NCBI GenBank assembly: GCA_036804525.1
Contig: DAIRSE010000001.1
Span: forward strand, 124,001-188,000
Source: JBFLVT01 sp036804525
GTDB taxonomy: Bacteria > Bacillota > Desulfotomaculia > Desulfotomaculales > JASEER01
Reading direction: 5' to 3'
Length of the DNA stretch: 64,000 nucleotides
This document shows positions 17,174 through 26,157 of the stretch, one piece after another (the stretch's first letter is position 1; each line of letters starts with the position of its first letter). The translations under genes and the position numbers were made by a program. Under the pieces are notes generated by a model. It searched no databases, was not told the DNA's origin, and worked only from the letters and a program-made list of their open reading frames with translations.

Positions 17174-18184
17174 TTACTGCCAAACAGTCTGCGACTGCAA
17201 CATTTCCAGGAACGCGTCAATCCTGATCTTCGTACGGGCATCCAGTTCTCCCGGCTTGTCCCCCTCGATGGTAAGAACGGGCAGCCTGACCTTCTGGCGG
17301 ATAATCAGATCCTCGATTTGGCGGTAGCAAAAGCTTTGGGCGTAGTGAATCAGTCCCTGCACCCGGCGCCTCTCAACCTCGCGCATGATGTCCTCCAGGC
17401 GGTAGAAAATGCCGTAGGGGTAGCTGTACTGGCGGTATTGCTCGACCAGATCATCGATTTGAAAGGGCATCGTAAACTGCCTTTGCACCTCGTTGAAGAC
17501 CACCCGGGCACCGCGTTCCTCGAGGTAGGCGTAAAGCTGGCCCATAATCGGCGGGACGCCGATATACCCGATACGCACCTCGTTTGTTCTTGGCTTTCCG
17601 GCCCGAGCTTTCTTGATCAGTTCCTGCACCTCCCGGCCGAAAGCCTCGGGGTTGCCGTTAAAGTCGGAGCACGAGACCTGGTAGAGATGGTTGTCCCATC
17701 CACTGACACGGTCCTCTTCCCACGTCAGGCGGTCAAGCTCGTGGACTTCCCGGCGCACAGCATCGAGCCTGGCCTTGGCTTCATTGACCGCCGCCCAGTC
17801 AACCTTAAAATGCTCCATTAACTTTTTGATGGAGAGCTTAAGCAAGTCGTAGTCACGGTCGAAGGGGAAAGCGAATGGGATGGTAGAGATGCCGGCCAGT
17901 TGGAGCGTTTCCATCAGGGCGTGGGTATTTGAACAATCACCCTGCGTCACGGCAATAACCACGCGAATGTCCTCACTGGCCAATACGGTGCTGTAAATGC
18001 CCTTTATCCATGCACAGACATTACGGGGATAGCCAGCCAGCTCAGCCTTTTCAACCAGCCGGCCGGGATTTTCGCTCGTGATGAAGACGTTATTCAGATC
18101 GACGGGTACCCATCCGGCGGCATACACCACCTCTACGGGTATCGTTGTCGTAATGCCGACCTTGTTCGGGTTCACAAAAGACAC
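17174..18184 (-). CDS. 2-hydroxyacyl-CoA dehydratase (HgdB/D)-family protein
   Basis: 336 residues if read from GTG 18184; a second GTG at 18175 has better-spaced GAGGTG and gives NPNKVGITTTIPVEVVYAAGW, a typical family N-terminus. The protein matches the HgdB/HgdC-type two-subunit dehydratase fold, with conserved cysteines in NVCAWIKG and TQGDCSNTH that could bind a [4Fe-4S] cluster. No activator ATPase (HgdC) or second subunit is adjacent, so it may be one of the stand-alone family members of unknown role in anaerobes. It lies between murI and the MBL operon, all minus strand. Confidence 0.75.
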   Translation of the reverse strand: MSFVNPNKVGITTTIPVEVVYAAGWVPVDLNNVFITSENPGRLVEKAELAGYPRNVCAWIKGIYSTVLASEDIRVVIAVTQGDCSNTHALMETLQLAGISTIPFAFPFDRDYDLLKLSIKKLMEHFKVDWAAVNEAKARLDAVRREVHELDRLTWEEDRVSGWDNHLYQVSCSDFNGNPEAFGREVQELIKKARAGKPRTNEVRIGYIGVPPIMGQLYAYLEERGARVVFNEVQRQFTMPFQIDDLVEQYRQYSYPYGIFYRLEDIMREVERRRVQGLIHYAQSFCYRQIEDLIIRQKVRLPVLTIEGDKPGELDARTKIRIDAFLEMLQSQTVWQ

Positions 18185-18306
18185 CTCGGAAACCTCGGAA
18201 GCTCAGGAACATTCGCCCACGATCGTGCAAAGCAATGCGGAACTTGAAACAGCTTTACGATTCTGCTTATAAACATAGTATAGTGGCCCCGCGGCCTTCG
18301 AAACAT

Positions 18307-19116
18307 TCAGCCCGTCAGCCGCAACTCGTTGACGCGCAACGGTTCCCGCTGCAAGCATAACCCCGCCACACGGGCAAAAGAAGCGGCCTCCCCGCTGACG
18401 TAGAAGCGATGGTTTGGCGCGCTCACTACGGGAAAAGCGAGTAAACCCAGCGCCTTCATTTCTTCATAAGCTGCCGCTACAGTAGCCGCCGCCGGATCGA
18501 CGAGGGTGATTTCCGGCCCTAGAATTTTACAGATAAGGCCGCGCAGGAAGGGGTAGTGGGTGCATCCCAGGACCAGCGTGTCAATGCCCCCGCGTTTCAA
18601 AGGATCAAGGTATTCGTGCAGAGCAGTCTCTGTACGCACAGAGGCAAGCTCACCCGCTTCAACCAGCGGCACCAACTTCGGCGCCGGCATGTCCAGAACC
18701 TGTGCACCGGGGAGCAGCTCCTGGATGGCGCGGGCGTACGCCCCGCTGCGTATGGTAGCTTCGGTGGCAAGGACTCCTATACGGCCGTTTCTGGTAGCCC
18801 GGGCGGCGGCACGTGCGCCGGGTTCAATCAGCCCCATCATCGGCACGGGATAGCGCTCGCGCATAACCTGGAGCGAAACTGAAGAACTGGTGTTACAGGC
18901 GAAGATAATGTACTTGGCTCCCTGCTGGATCAGAAAGTTAATGATACGATCAGCGAAAGAAATCAGCTGGCTGACCGGGCGCCCGCCATACGGAACATTG
19001 GCTGTGTCGCCGAAGTAGATGATCTCTTCATGTGGCATCTGCCGGAAGAGTTCCTCCGCAACAGTAAGCCCGCCTACGCCGGAATCAAAAAGTCCGATGG
19101 CCCGACCTTCGCCCAA
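18307..19116 (-). CDS. murI: Glutamate racemase
   Basis: 269 residues from TTG 19116 with GAGGGGGCGG upstream. The signature begins GLFDSGVGGLTVAEEL; the two catalytic cysteines are in FACNTSSS and LGCTHYPFL. It supplies D-glutamate for peptidoglycan. It follows the cell-wall amidase gene on the same strand, with about 140 bases containing a terminator between them, so it is probably transcribed separately. Confidence 0.95.
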   Translation of the reverse strand: MGEGRAIGLFDSGVGGLTVAEELFRQMPHEEIIYFGDTANVPYGGRPVSQLISFADRIINFLIQQGAKYIIFACNTSSSVSLQVMRERYPVPMMGLIEPGARAAARATRNGRIGVLATEATIRSGAYARAIQELLPGAQVLDMPAPKLVPLVEAGELASVRTETALHEYLDPLKRGGIDTLVLGCTHYPFLRGLICKILGPEITLVDPAAATVAAAYEEMKALGLLAFPVVSAPNHRFYVSGEAASFARVAGLCLQREPLRVNELRLTG

Positions 19117-19215
19117 AAGTTTTCCGCCCCCTCACGCGTGACCGGCACGTTCCTTCTCCATTATAAACGCTATTGGAGAAATCGTGCTTGCTAAATATTG
19201 CAGCAGCAATAAAGA

Positions 19216-19236
19216 GGCCGCGCTGGAAGCGCGGCC
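19216..19236 (-). terminator. Terminator after the SH3/amidase gene
   Basis: GGCCGCGC (19216-19223) and GCGCGGCC (19229-19236) form a perfect 8-bp stem with a 5-base loop; on the minus strand TCTTTATTG follows. Confidence 0.75.
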
Positions 19237-19256
19237 GGAGACCGAACCGGTACAAC

Positions 19257-21464
19257 CTAGTTGGCCAGGTAAGTGATGATCCCCCTTACTATGGCTTGCG
19301 CCGCATTATTCCTGAAGCTCTCGGTCGACAGCAGGGCTTCCTCGCTCGGGTTGGAGATAAAGGCTACCTCGACAAGACAAGAAGGCATATTGGTATACTT
19401 GGTAACGACAAACCCGGCCGTCCTCACGCCCCCATCCTTAAGGCCCAACACCCGGACCATTTCATCCTGTACGGCGGAGGCCAGGCGTTGCCGCTCGCCG
19501 GTTTCCCCTGAAACGTTCTGGGCTGAATAGTACGTGCTCGTCCCGTTATAGCTGCTGCTGTAGTTGGAGTTGCAGTGCACGCTGACGAAGACATCGGCAC
19601 CGTGGTCATTGGCAATCACGGGGCGGCGGTCTAATTCAACGTATTCGTCCGTTGAGCGGGTCAAAACCACGTTGATCCCCTCCTGCTCCAACAGGCGCGC
19701 GGCCTCAAGAACAATCGCCAGGTTAACGTCTTTCTCCTGAAGACCCGTCGCACCGATAGCCCCCGGATCCCTTCCGCCGTGACCGGCGTCAAGCACGACA
19801 GTCCGGTCAGCTAGAGCACCGCTGGTCCGCCAAAACTCTATGACTAGCGAACGCTGATCCGGCGAAAGTTTGGTTTTGTAGCGTGTTGTAGCAAGGGAAT
19901 CAACAAGGTCGGAAACGACCCGAACCTTTGTCCCGCCATCCTGCCACCCTGTACGGACCCCGGTAAGTACAGGGGAATTAAGCGTGATATCCCCCGGAAG
20001 CTCACCTTCAGGGATACCGGCGATGTCCACAACAACCCGATACGGGTTGCGCAAGGTAAACAAGGCGTATTCCATAGCTGTTGGCGCTTGAATGATAACT
20101 CTGGTCCTGTTCTCCGAAATCTCGGTCTTGATAGTGATGTTGTCTCCCTGGAACTCGTCGCTGCGTGAAGGCTGGCTGGTGCCGATAATGGTGACTTCAC
20201 TGAGCTTCACCCAACCCGTCGCCCCGCCAGGGGTCCTAACTTGCAGCCAGTCTCCCCAGACCCCGGTAATGGGCAGCGAGCTTCCCTTGCTGGCGCTGGC
20301 AATCGAGCTTGAGGCGGTACCTGCCCCGCTGCGAATATCAATGACCGGTACCGTAACCTGGGCCATTTTTCCGATCAACGAACTATTAGTACCCGATGAA
20401 GGATTACTGCTCGCAGGCGGTCCGCTTCCCGTTCCCGGGCTGGTTCCGCCGACCGGGGGCAGGCTGGGGTTGCCCCCGCCATCCTGCGTCCCGGCATTTT
20501 CAATACGCACAAGGTCGTTCCGGACATAGCCCTGCTGGCCGGAAGAAAGGGCAACTTTATACCACGAGCCCGACTTGCCGAGGATCGGCAGACGGGTTCC
20601 CCGCGCAACCATGGTCACCAATGCGTAAGAAGTGTTCGGACCGCTGCGAATATTGACCTGACCCCCCGTTACTACCGCTACCTCGTTTTGCGCCGGAGCC
20701 GGGGGTTGGGTACCGCTGCCTGTCCCTGACAGCGGCGGCGCTGCAGCCTGGACCTTAACCAGCCAGCCAGCTATCCAGGCGGTCAGGCCGGCGTTTGTCT
20801 TAACCTTCAGCCAATCGCCCTGCTTGGCCAGCACGGTGAGGCGATCCCCCTGGCTCGCCTTGCCTGCTATACTGAAGTTCGTCCCGGGGCCGCTGCGCAG
20901 GTTTGCCCAGCTGTTTGTCACCACGGCCACCTGCCCGGCAGCACCACCGGCTGGAGCAGGCGGCGCTACCGTCTTAACGTTGACCAGCCAGCCGGCCACC
21001 CAGGCGGTCAGGCCGGTGTTTGTCTTAACCTTCAGCCAATCGCCCTGCTTGGCCAGCACGGTGAGGCGATCCCCCTGGCTCGCCTTGCCTGCTATACTGA
21101 AGTTCGTCCCAGGGCCGCTGCGCAAATTCACCGCGGGACCGGTTACTACGGCCACCTGGCTGGCACCGCCGGACCGGGCAACTGTTCCTTCAATGCGTGC
21201 AAAGTCAGCCGAAATCCAGCCCGTCACCCCGGAACGGTTGACTTTATACCAGCCGTTTGCGCTTGACAAAATGCTCAGCCGCTCACTGCGGTAGGCTTTT
21301 CCTACAATCCCGTAGCCCAAACCGGGACCGCTCCGCATGTTAAGCACATCGGTGGTAACTACTGCCACCTGACCGGCCTCGGCCCAGGCTGCAATGAAAA
21401 GCTGCGCAAAAGTTAATCCGATAAACAACGTAAACACGCACAAAAGGCCCCTGAAACGACGCAA
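19257..21464 (-). CDS. N-acetylmuramoyl-L-alanine amidase with five SH3b domains and an AMIN domain
   Basis: 735 residues from TTG 21464 (AGGAGGG upstream). A signal peptide of about 30 residues is followed by SH3b repeats at roughly 32-90, 102-165, 177-240, 262-322 and 365-425, each with a [NDR]-[LIM]-RSGPG-type core. An AMIN domain follows at about 437-540, then an Amidase_3 catalytic domain from about 555 to the end. Zinc ligands are in DAGHGGRDPGA and SVHCNSN, and the catalytic Glu is in LVEVAFISN. It cleaves the amide between muramic acid and the stem peptide. SH3b2 and SH3b3 are nearly identical at the DNA level (125-bp direct repeats), marking a recent internal duplication. Ser/Gly/Pro-rich linkers join the modules. 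Confidence 0.92.
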   Translation of the reverse strand: MRRFRGLLCVFTLFIGLTFAQLFIAAWAEAGQVAVVTTDVLNMRSGPGLGYGIVGKAYRSERLSILSSANGWYKVNRSGVTGWISADFARIEGTVARSGGASQVAVVTGPAVNLRSGPGTNFSIAGKASQGDRLTVLAKQGDWLKVKTNTGLTAWVAGWLVNVKTVAPPAPAGGAAGQVAVVTNSWANLRSGPGTNFSIAGKASQGDRLTVLAKQGDWLKVKTNAGLTAWIAGWLVKVQAAAPPLSGTGSGTQPPAPAQNEVAVVTGGQVNIRSGPNTSYALVTMVARGTRLPILGKSGSWYKVALSSGQQGYVRNDLVRIENAGTQDGGGNPSLPPVGGTSPGTGSGPPASSNPSSGTNSSLIGKMAQVTVPVIDIRSGAGTASSSIASASKGSSLPITGVWGDWLQVRTPGGATGWVKLSEVTIIGTSQPSRSDEFQGDNITIKTEISENRTRVIIQAPTAMEYALFTLRNPYRVVVDIAGIPEGELPGDITLNSPVLTGVRTGWQDGGTKVRVVSDLVDSLATTRYKTKLSPDQRSLVIEFWRTSGALADRTVVLDAGHGGRDPGAIGATGLQEKDVNLAIVLEAARLLEQEGINVVLTRSTDEYVELDRRPVIANDHGADVFVSVHCNSNYSSSYNGTSTYYSAQNVSGETGERQRLASAVQDEMVRVLGLKDGGVRTAGFVVTKYTNMPSCLVEVAFISNPSEEALLSTESFRNNAAQAIVRGIITYLAN
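20775..21124. repeat. 125-bp direct repeat within the SH3b region
   Basis: Positions 20775-20899 and 21000-21124 are nearly identical (I see about two differences) with a 225-base (75-codon) period. They encode SH3b domains 2 and 3. Confidence 0.9.
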
Positions 21465-21692
21465 AGAATTCCCTCCTGGTCTAACGTCTTACTGTGTTGG
21501 TTAATTCTACAAATTTCGAGGATTTCCTCTGCCAAACAATACCACAAGCATGGAAAAGATGCCATATGCAGTAAAGCTAACCATTGGGCTTCTAGAACGT
21601 TAACCTTCTTTCAGAGTGATTTGTGTCAAAAAAATGAGAAATAATAACTCGAGAAGATTACCAGTCTACAGAACTCAATCGGAATTGAGAGG

Positions 21693-22625
21693 ATGAAGAA
21701 TTTGCGCTACACACTTCTAGTGCTGGCCCTGGTATTTGCGTTTTTCTTCGCCCTGCCGGGAGAGGCTCCGGCTGGACCCTATTTTATGTGTCCCGTGGAC
21801 TGTGAATCGGTATCGACGCTCTATCCCTATGCCAAAGGACCGTCAGAAGACATAATGGCCTTGCAACAGGAGTTGAGACAGTTAGGTCTTTACACTGGCG
21901 CCATCAACGGCATTTATGACGAATCTACTCTTGCAGCCGTTCGCAAGTTTCAAAGAATAAACCATCTGCAGCCGAACGGGATTGTCGACATGGGGATCTG
22001 GGAGGCCCTTGCAAGGTCCGTTGAACCAGCAACAAAAGAGAGTAAGACCCCGCATCCCCGGGGAGAAGTTGCCGTCATCATCGATACGGAGAGACGCAAG
22101 CTGATTGTCTTAGACGACGGGATGCCTCACCGTGTTTATCCTTGCGCTGTTGGTAAACCAGAGACGCCTTCCCCGGTTGGGAATTGGAAGATTAAACGTA
22201 AGGCGGCACACTGGGGCTCAGGTTTCGGTACCCGCTGGCTGGGCCTGTCGGTACCCTGGGGCATCTACGGCATCCACGGAACCAACAAGCCCGGGTCTAT
22301 CGGCACATATGCAAGCCACGGATGTATCAGGATGTTCAACAGCCACGTTGAGGAGCTCTACCCCTGGGTGAAGGTTGGAACGCCGGTTTACATTATCGGC
22401 AATCCTTTAGGCCTAAATCCCCGGCCGGTCTTGGTGCTAAACTCGCGCGAACCAGCCGTGCTTGAAGTCCAGCGCGTTCTAGCCAAGAAAGGTTACTATA
22501 AAGGGCCGATCGACGGCATCTTCGGAAGCAATATGCTGAAAGCAGTGATCCAGTTTCGCAAAGACAACAAACTGCCATACGACGACCGGGTCGATGGGAA
22601 GATGTATGAACTACTGGGTTTATGA
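21693..22625 (+). CDS. L,D-transpeptidase (YkuD) with two peptidoglycan-binding domains
   Basis: 310 residues from ATG 21693. GAGAGG abuts this ATG, so TTG 21702 (9 bases after GAGAGG) may be the real start. An N-terminal signal peptide (LLVLALVFAFFFALPG) precedes a PG_binding_1 domain at about 50-110. A YkuD catalytic domain at about 125-240 follows, with HGTNKP and the active-site SHGCIRM, and then a second PG_binding_1-like repeat at the C-terminus (about 255-308). The enzyme makes 3-3 peptide cross-links in the cell wall, outside the membrane. It is divergent from the SH3 amidase, so both may be linked to wall remodelling or sporulation. Confidence 0.92.
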   Translation: MKNLRYTLLVLALVFAFFFALPGEAPAGPYFMCPVDCESVSTLYPYAKGPSEDIMALQQELRQLGLYTGAINGIYDESTLAAVRKFQRINHLQPNGIVDMGIWEALARSVEPATKESKTPHPRGEVAVIIDTERRKLIVLDDGMPHRVYPCAVGKPETPSPVGNWKIKRKAAHWGSGFGTRWLGLSVPWGIYGIHGTNKPGSIGTYASHGCIRMFNSHVEELYPWVKVGTPVYIIGNPLGLNPRPVLVLNSREPAVLEVQRVLAKKGYYKGPIDGIFGSNMLKAVIQFRKDNKLPYDDRVDGKMYELLGL

Positions 22626-22722
22626 AGGCGGCTGATCACACAAAAAGGGATGCTTGCCTTGAGACAAACAACCCCTCTCAGATGTCACAGCCTGCAATAC
22701 TTTGGATGGAGCGGCTCGTGTG

Positions 22723-23652
22723 CTACCGGGACTGGTTCAACTGGACAATACGCGGCTTGAAATTAAGCTTCTTTAATAGGATCAGGTATTCTTCGCGCGA
22801 GATTTCTCTCCAGGGCTTCCCGATAAGAGCGACAAACACGCCTTCCAATACGTTGGTGCCGAATGAGCGCCCGTCAAACTCCGGAGTGGTCGTCACCAGG
22901 TAACTGGCCCCCCGCTCCCTGAGGAGTTCTACATCAGCCTTTGTCGTAGTATTGGTAATAATTATTTTCCCCTTTAGATCAATGGGAAGATATTTCCTCA
23001 CCAGGTGCCAGTCGCCGGCGATAACATCAATACCCTCGAAGAACGGCGCAAACTTCCGTGCTTTTTTCTCGTCGTGGACATCCTGCTTCTTCCCGGTAGG
23101 ATACAGTAGCTGAAACGGCAGCTTGCTGATGAAAGGCAATAAAAGCCGCGCCAACACGCTTAACTGCCGGATCGACCTGATCCTGAAAGGCACCCCCAAA
23201 ACAAAGATCAGGTCGCCAAAAATCGTCTCGCACCCTACATCGATGAAGGCCTGGGCCATGCCGAAACGGTCAGTCGCACTGACCATCATAACCTTGGTAC
23301 CCGGAGGCAGGAGGTCAGTCTCGCGGGCCAGGTGGTGGACGACCTCGCGTTCCAGGGTCCACTTCAGCCCGCTCCCGTCGACCACCGGGGTTTTCTTAAC
23401 AGCACTCACCAGCCTCAGGCCATCGCGGATAGCGTACTCCCGTTCTCCGACATAAAGAAAAACATCGATGCCTCCCAGTCCTATGGCATCGACCTTTCCG
23501 TCAAGATCGCGCAGCGTAGCCAGTGCCTTCCGGTAATCGCCGTCCGTGCCTATACGGCTGATTTCAAACTGTTGTCCAAGCAGCTCAACTTCGACAGTTT
23601 TGTTGCGTTTGGAGGACCCCAGACTGACGCTAACGACCCTTCTGAGGCTCAT
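22723..23652 (-). CDS. Quinate 5-dehydrogenase-like protein
   Basis: 309 residues from ATG 23652, the second of two close ATGs and the one properly spaced from GGAGGGG. It resembles proteins annotated as quinate/shikimate 5-dehydrogenase in Clostridia: an N-terminal substrate-like domain (SVSLGSSKRNKTVEVELLG), a probable Rossmann region and a C-terminal segment with IIITNTTTKADVELLRERG. The functional label comes from family resemblance and is not proven; an unrecognised oxidoreductase role is possible. It is converging on the L,D-transpeptidase gene. Confidence 0.6.
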   Translation of the reverse strand: MSLRRVVSVSLGSSKRNKTVEVELLGQQFEISRIGTDGDYRKALATLRDLDGKVDAIGLGGIDVFLYVGEREYAIRDGLRLVSAVKKTPVVDGSGLKWTLEREVVHHLARETDLLPPGTKVMMVSATDRFGMAQAFIDVGCETIFGDLIFVLGVPFRIRSIRQLSVLARLLLPFISKLPFQLLYPTGKKQDVHDEKKARKFAPFFEGIDVIAGDWHLVRKYLPIDLKGKIIITNTTTKADVELLRERGASYLVTTTPEFDGRSFGTNVLEGVFVALIGKPWREISREEYLILLKKLNFKPRIVQLNQSR

Positions 23653-23855
23653 GCTCATCCCCTCCTGACTGTGTCCATTCTAACCAATAATTCTCACCTT
23701 GACAAGCCTCGCCTCAGCCGCCAGATCTCTCCGGCGAAGTTAAGAATTACCTGTATTGTGTTCACCAGCTTAACCGAATGTAAAAGGATAAATACAAAAA
23801 AACAAAGAGGAACGAGTACTACAGCCGTTCCCCCTTGTCAATCACCGACGTACGC

Positions 23856-24047
23856 CTAATCCGCGCGCTCAACCCCCGTTACAACGACCTTCCCGGTTGG
23901 AGGCCGGTCTGACTCCGGATTAAAGATCTCGTCAGGTGGCCTGGTCTCCCTGCTGACGTACCCGCAGCCTGTAGGAGAAGGTTCAAGGCGGGAGGCGTCC
24001 CCAGCCCCCTTTTCCTGTCTCCTGCCTGCATCGGCCTCTCTAGTCAT
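23856..24047 (-). CDS. Small hypothetical protein, coupled
   Basis: 63 residues if started at ATG 24047 (an ATG at 24053 is also in frame). The start lies a few bases ahead of the stop of the upstream small gene, so the two would be translationally coupled. It is Pro/Arg/Glu-rich with no recognisable fold. Support is modest: it depends on the overlap and on reading-frame openness. Confidence 0.4.
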   Translation of the reverse strand: MTREADAGRRQEKGAGDASRLEPSPTGCGYVSRETRPPDEIFNPESDRPPTGKVVVTGVERAD

Positions 24048-24321
24048 TACCATAACCCCTGTCTGGAAAACTTGAAGTATGGTCGGTGCCAAAACCCTCG
24101 TCATCGTTCACAACGGCCTCATCAACATAGGCACTGGGCGGAACGTCGGGCTTGTCTGAAATGCTGTCCTCAAAGGCTTCTTCGGTATCGATATCGAAGT
24201 GCTCACTGGCGAAGGCGTCGGCTTCGCCTTCGAACCTTACATTCGTCCCAAATCCGGGCCTCGCGTCTCCACTGGCCAGGCCGTACCCCGTATTGCCCGG
24301 CATGTTTTTGGGCTTCTTCAC
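24040..24321 (-). CDS. Small acidic hypothetical protein
   Basis: 93 residues from GTG 24321, preceded by GGAGGT at good spacing. The sequence begins VKKPKNMPGNTGYGL and becomes very acidic (TEEAFEDSISDK, NDDEGFG), low in hydrophobics, suggesting an intrinsically disordered protein. No family is recognised. A short reading frame overlaps its end. It is divergent from the downstream ArsB/NhaD-type transporter gene. Confidence 0.55.
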   Translation of the reverse strand: MKKPKNMPGNTGYGLASGDARPGFGTNVRFEGEADAFASEHFDIDTEEAFEDSISDKPDVPPSAYVDEAVVNDDEGFGTDHTSSFPDRGYGND

Positions 24322-24465
24322 TTCACACACCTCCCTGTATCTATCCTTCCCCGCACCGGGAAATCATAGTTACTCACTTCGCAGTGCCCGCTTCTCACCT
24401 CTCAGTGGCAGGAATTCTGGCAGCGAAAGTCTGGACCGGGAAGCCCAAGCCTTGCTATAATAATT

Positions 24466-24644
24466 AGGCAACGACTAATCATATATTCGAAGAGATCGGT
24501 TGGCCTGCCTGGGCAGGCTTCAAGGAATTACGAACTACTGGGGTGGGTAGTCTTAGGATTGCCTGCCCCTTTTCTTTGAGTTTTAAGGACGGGGCACGTA
24601 TCCTGTCCTTTGATTTTGCCGGTATCTCGAAAGGATGGGTCGCT
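24466..24644 (+). promoter_or_regulatory. Promoter and switch-like leader of the ArsB/NhaD-type transporter
   Basis: TGCTATAAT (TATAAT at 24466-24471, extended -10) is followed by a ~165-base leader. GCCTGCC (24503-24509) can pair with GGCAGGC (24512-24518), which can instead pair with a second GCCTGCC (24561-24567); the latter overlaps GCCCC that can pair with GGGGC (24591-24595). A hairpin ACTAC/GTAGT (24534-24551) sits between. A short AAGGAC/GTCCTT stem followed by TGATTTT lies just before the start codon. Mutually exclusive pairings suggest a riboswitch or attenuator; the ligand is unknown. Confidence 0.4.
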
Positions 24645-26051
24645 ATGCCCGAACATTCTCAGACTCTCTTTGCAACAGCAGTCTTCCTAATTACCTACGC
24701 TGTAATTGTTTCGGAGAAGGTTCACCGTACGGTGGTTGCCTTTTGCGGCGCCGCACTGGTAATCCTGGCCGGGATTCTTACACCCGAAGATGCCGTGCGC
24801 TTCGTTGACTGGAACACGATCGGCCTACTCGTCGGGATGATGATCGTTGTCGGAGTGACCCGTGAAACAGGGGTCTTTGAGTTTCTGGCTATCAAGGCTG
24901 CCAAAGCGGCCAAGGGACAGCCCCTTGCCATCTTGGCCTCGCTGGCGGGCGTTACGGCCGTTCTTTCGGCTCTTCTCGATAATGTCACGACGGTGTTGCT
25001 GATTGTGCCGGTGACCTTCGCCATCGCCCGCAAGCTCCGGGTCAGCCCGATGCCTTTCTTAGTTACCGAGATCCTGGCCTCCAACATCGGTGGAACGGCC
25101 ACCCTGATCGGCGACCCGCCGAACATCATGATCGGCAGCGCCACGCACCTGGGTTTCCTGGACTTTGTTATCAATCTAACGCCTATCGTCATCCTAGTGC
25201 ACGTGGTGACCATTTTCATCTTGCAATTGATTTACCGGAAGCAGCTACGCGTGCCAGCAGAGGCCCGCCAGCGGATTCTTGAGTTCAATGAGCAGGACGA
25301 ACTAAATGACATCCCCCTGCTGAAGAAATGCCTGCTCTGCATCGGACTGATCATTACGGGGTTCCTGCTGCACCAGACCCTGCACCTGGAGTCGAGCGTG
25401 ATCGCCCTCGCCGGTGCGTCCCTGTTGCTTCTGATCACCCGTAAAGATCCCGAGCATCCGTTGGCCCAGGTGGAGTGGCCCGTGATTTTCTTTTTCATCG
25501 GTCTCTTTATCATTGTCGGAGCCCTCGAACACGTTGGTGTCATCAGCGCAATGGCGGCCTTTGTCCTGGATGCCACGGGCGGAGCCGTGCTTCCCACCGG
25601 CATCCTGATCATATGGGTGTCGGCGATCGCCTCATCCTTCGTCGACAACATCCCGTTCGTCGCCACAATGATCCCGATGATCAAGGAAATGGGGGCTCTG
25701 GGGGCGATGTCCGCTTACGACATGGACTTTCTCTGGTGGTCGCTGGCTCTAGGCGCCTGCCTGGGAGGCAACGGGACGATCATCGGCGCCTCGGCCAACG
25801 TCGTCGTGATCGGCATGGCCGAAAAGAGAGGGGTAATCATCCCCTTCTTAGGCTTCATGAAAGTCGCCTTTCCGCTGATGTTGATGTCTATCGCAATGGC
25901 CACAGCATATATGTGCCTGTGGTACGTCCTCCCCACGGTGCCCATCATTTTGATCGTCCTCGCGGCGGCAACGCTGGTGGCTGTCCTTATGAGCCTCGCC
26001 GGACGTAGGCTGATCCGGGCAGAAATGAGCAAAGCCAGAGAGACCGCCTAG
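24645..26051 (+). CDS. ArsB/NhaD-type ion transporter (SLC13/Ion-transport superfamily)
   Basis: 468 residues from ATG 24645 (AAAGGATGG upstream); the frame extends 100 bases further upstream through the structured leader, which I do not count as coding. About a dozen membrane helices; the conserved ASNIGGTATLIGDPPNIMIG loop and a second half-repeat (GGNGTIIGASANVVV) define the ArsB/NhaD (IT superfamily) group. Transport could be Na+/H+ exchange, arsenite efflux or anion uptake. With no arsenic gene nearby, Na+/H+ or anion transport is more likely. Confidence 0.85.
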   Translation: MPEHSQTLFATAVFLITYAVIVSEKVHRTVVAFCGAALVILAGILTPEDAVRFVDWNTIGLLVGMMIVVGVTRETGVFEFLAIKAAKAAKGQPLAILASLAGVTAVLSALLDNVTTVLLIVPVTFAIARKLRVSPMPFLVTEILASNIGGTATLIGDPPNIMIGSATHLGFLDFVINLTPIVILVHVVTIFILQLIYRKQLRVPAEARQRILEFNEQDELNDIPLLKKCLLCIGLIITGFLLHQTLHLESSVIALAGASLLLLITRKDPEHPLAQVEWPVIFFFIGLFIIVGALEHVGVISAMAAFVLDATGGAVLPTGILIIWVSAIASSFVDNIPFVATMIPMIKEMGALGAMSAYDMDFLWWSLALGACLGGNGTIIGASANVVVIGMAEKRGVIIPFLGFMKVAFPLMLMSIAMATAYMCLWYVLPTVPIILIVLAAATLVAVLMSLAGRRLIRAEMSKARETA

Positions 26052-26073
26052 CCAGCCGGCGTATCAAAGATAA

Positions 26074-26106
26074 GAGACCGGGTGCGTTTTTTGCCCGGTC
26101 TCCCTT
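26074..26106 (+). terminator. Terminator after the transporter
   Basis: GAGACCGGG (26074-26082) and CCCGGTCTC (26094-26102) form a 9-bp stem with a T-rich loop, followed by CCTTGCTTT. Confidence 0.7.
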
Positions 26107-26157
26107 GCTTTGGCTATAAATAACCCTCTGACTACTTGCTACTCATTTAATATCCCG

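Noticed and set aside
20775..21124. A CRISPR-like or mobile repeat
   Set aside because: There are only two long copies, both within coding sequence and in register with SH3b domains.
24543..24644. N-terminal extension of the ArsB/NhaD transporter
   Set aside because: It lies over the paired leader, lacks a ribosome site, and the family N-terminus starts at 24645.
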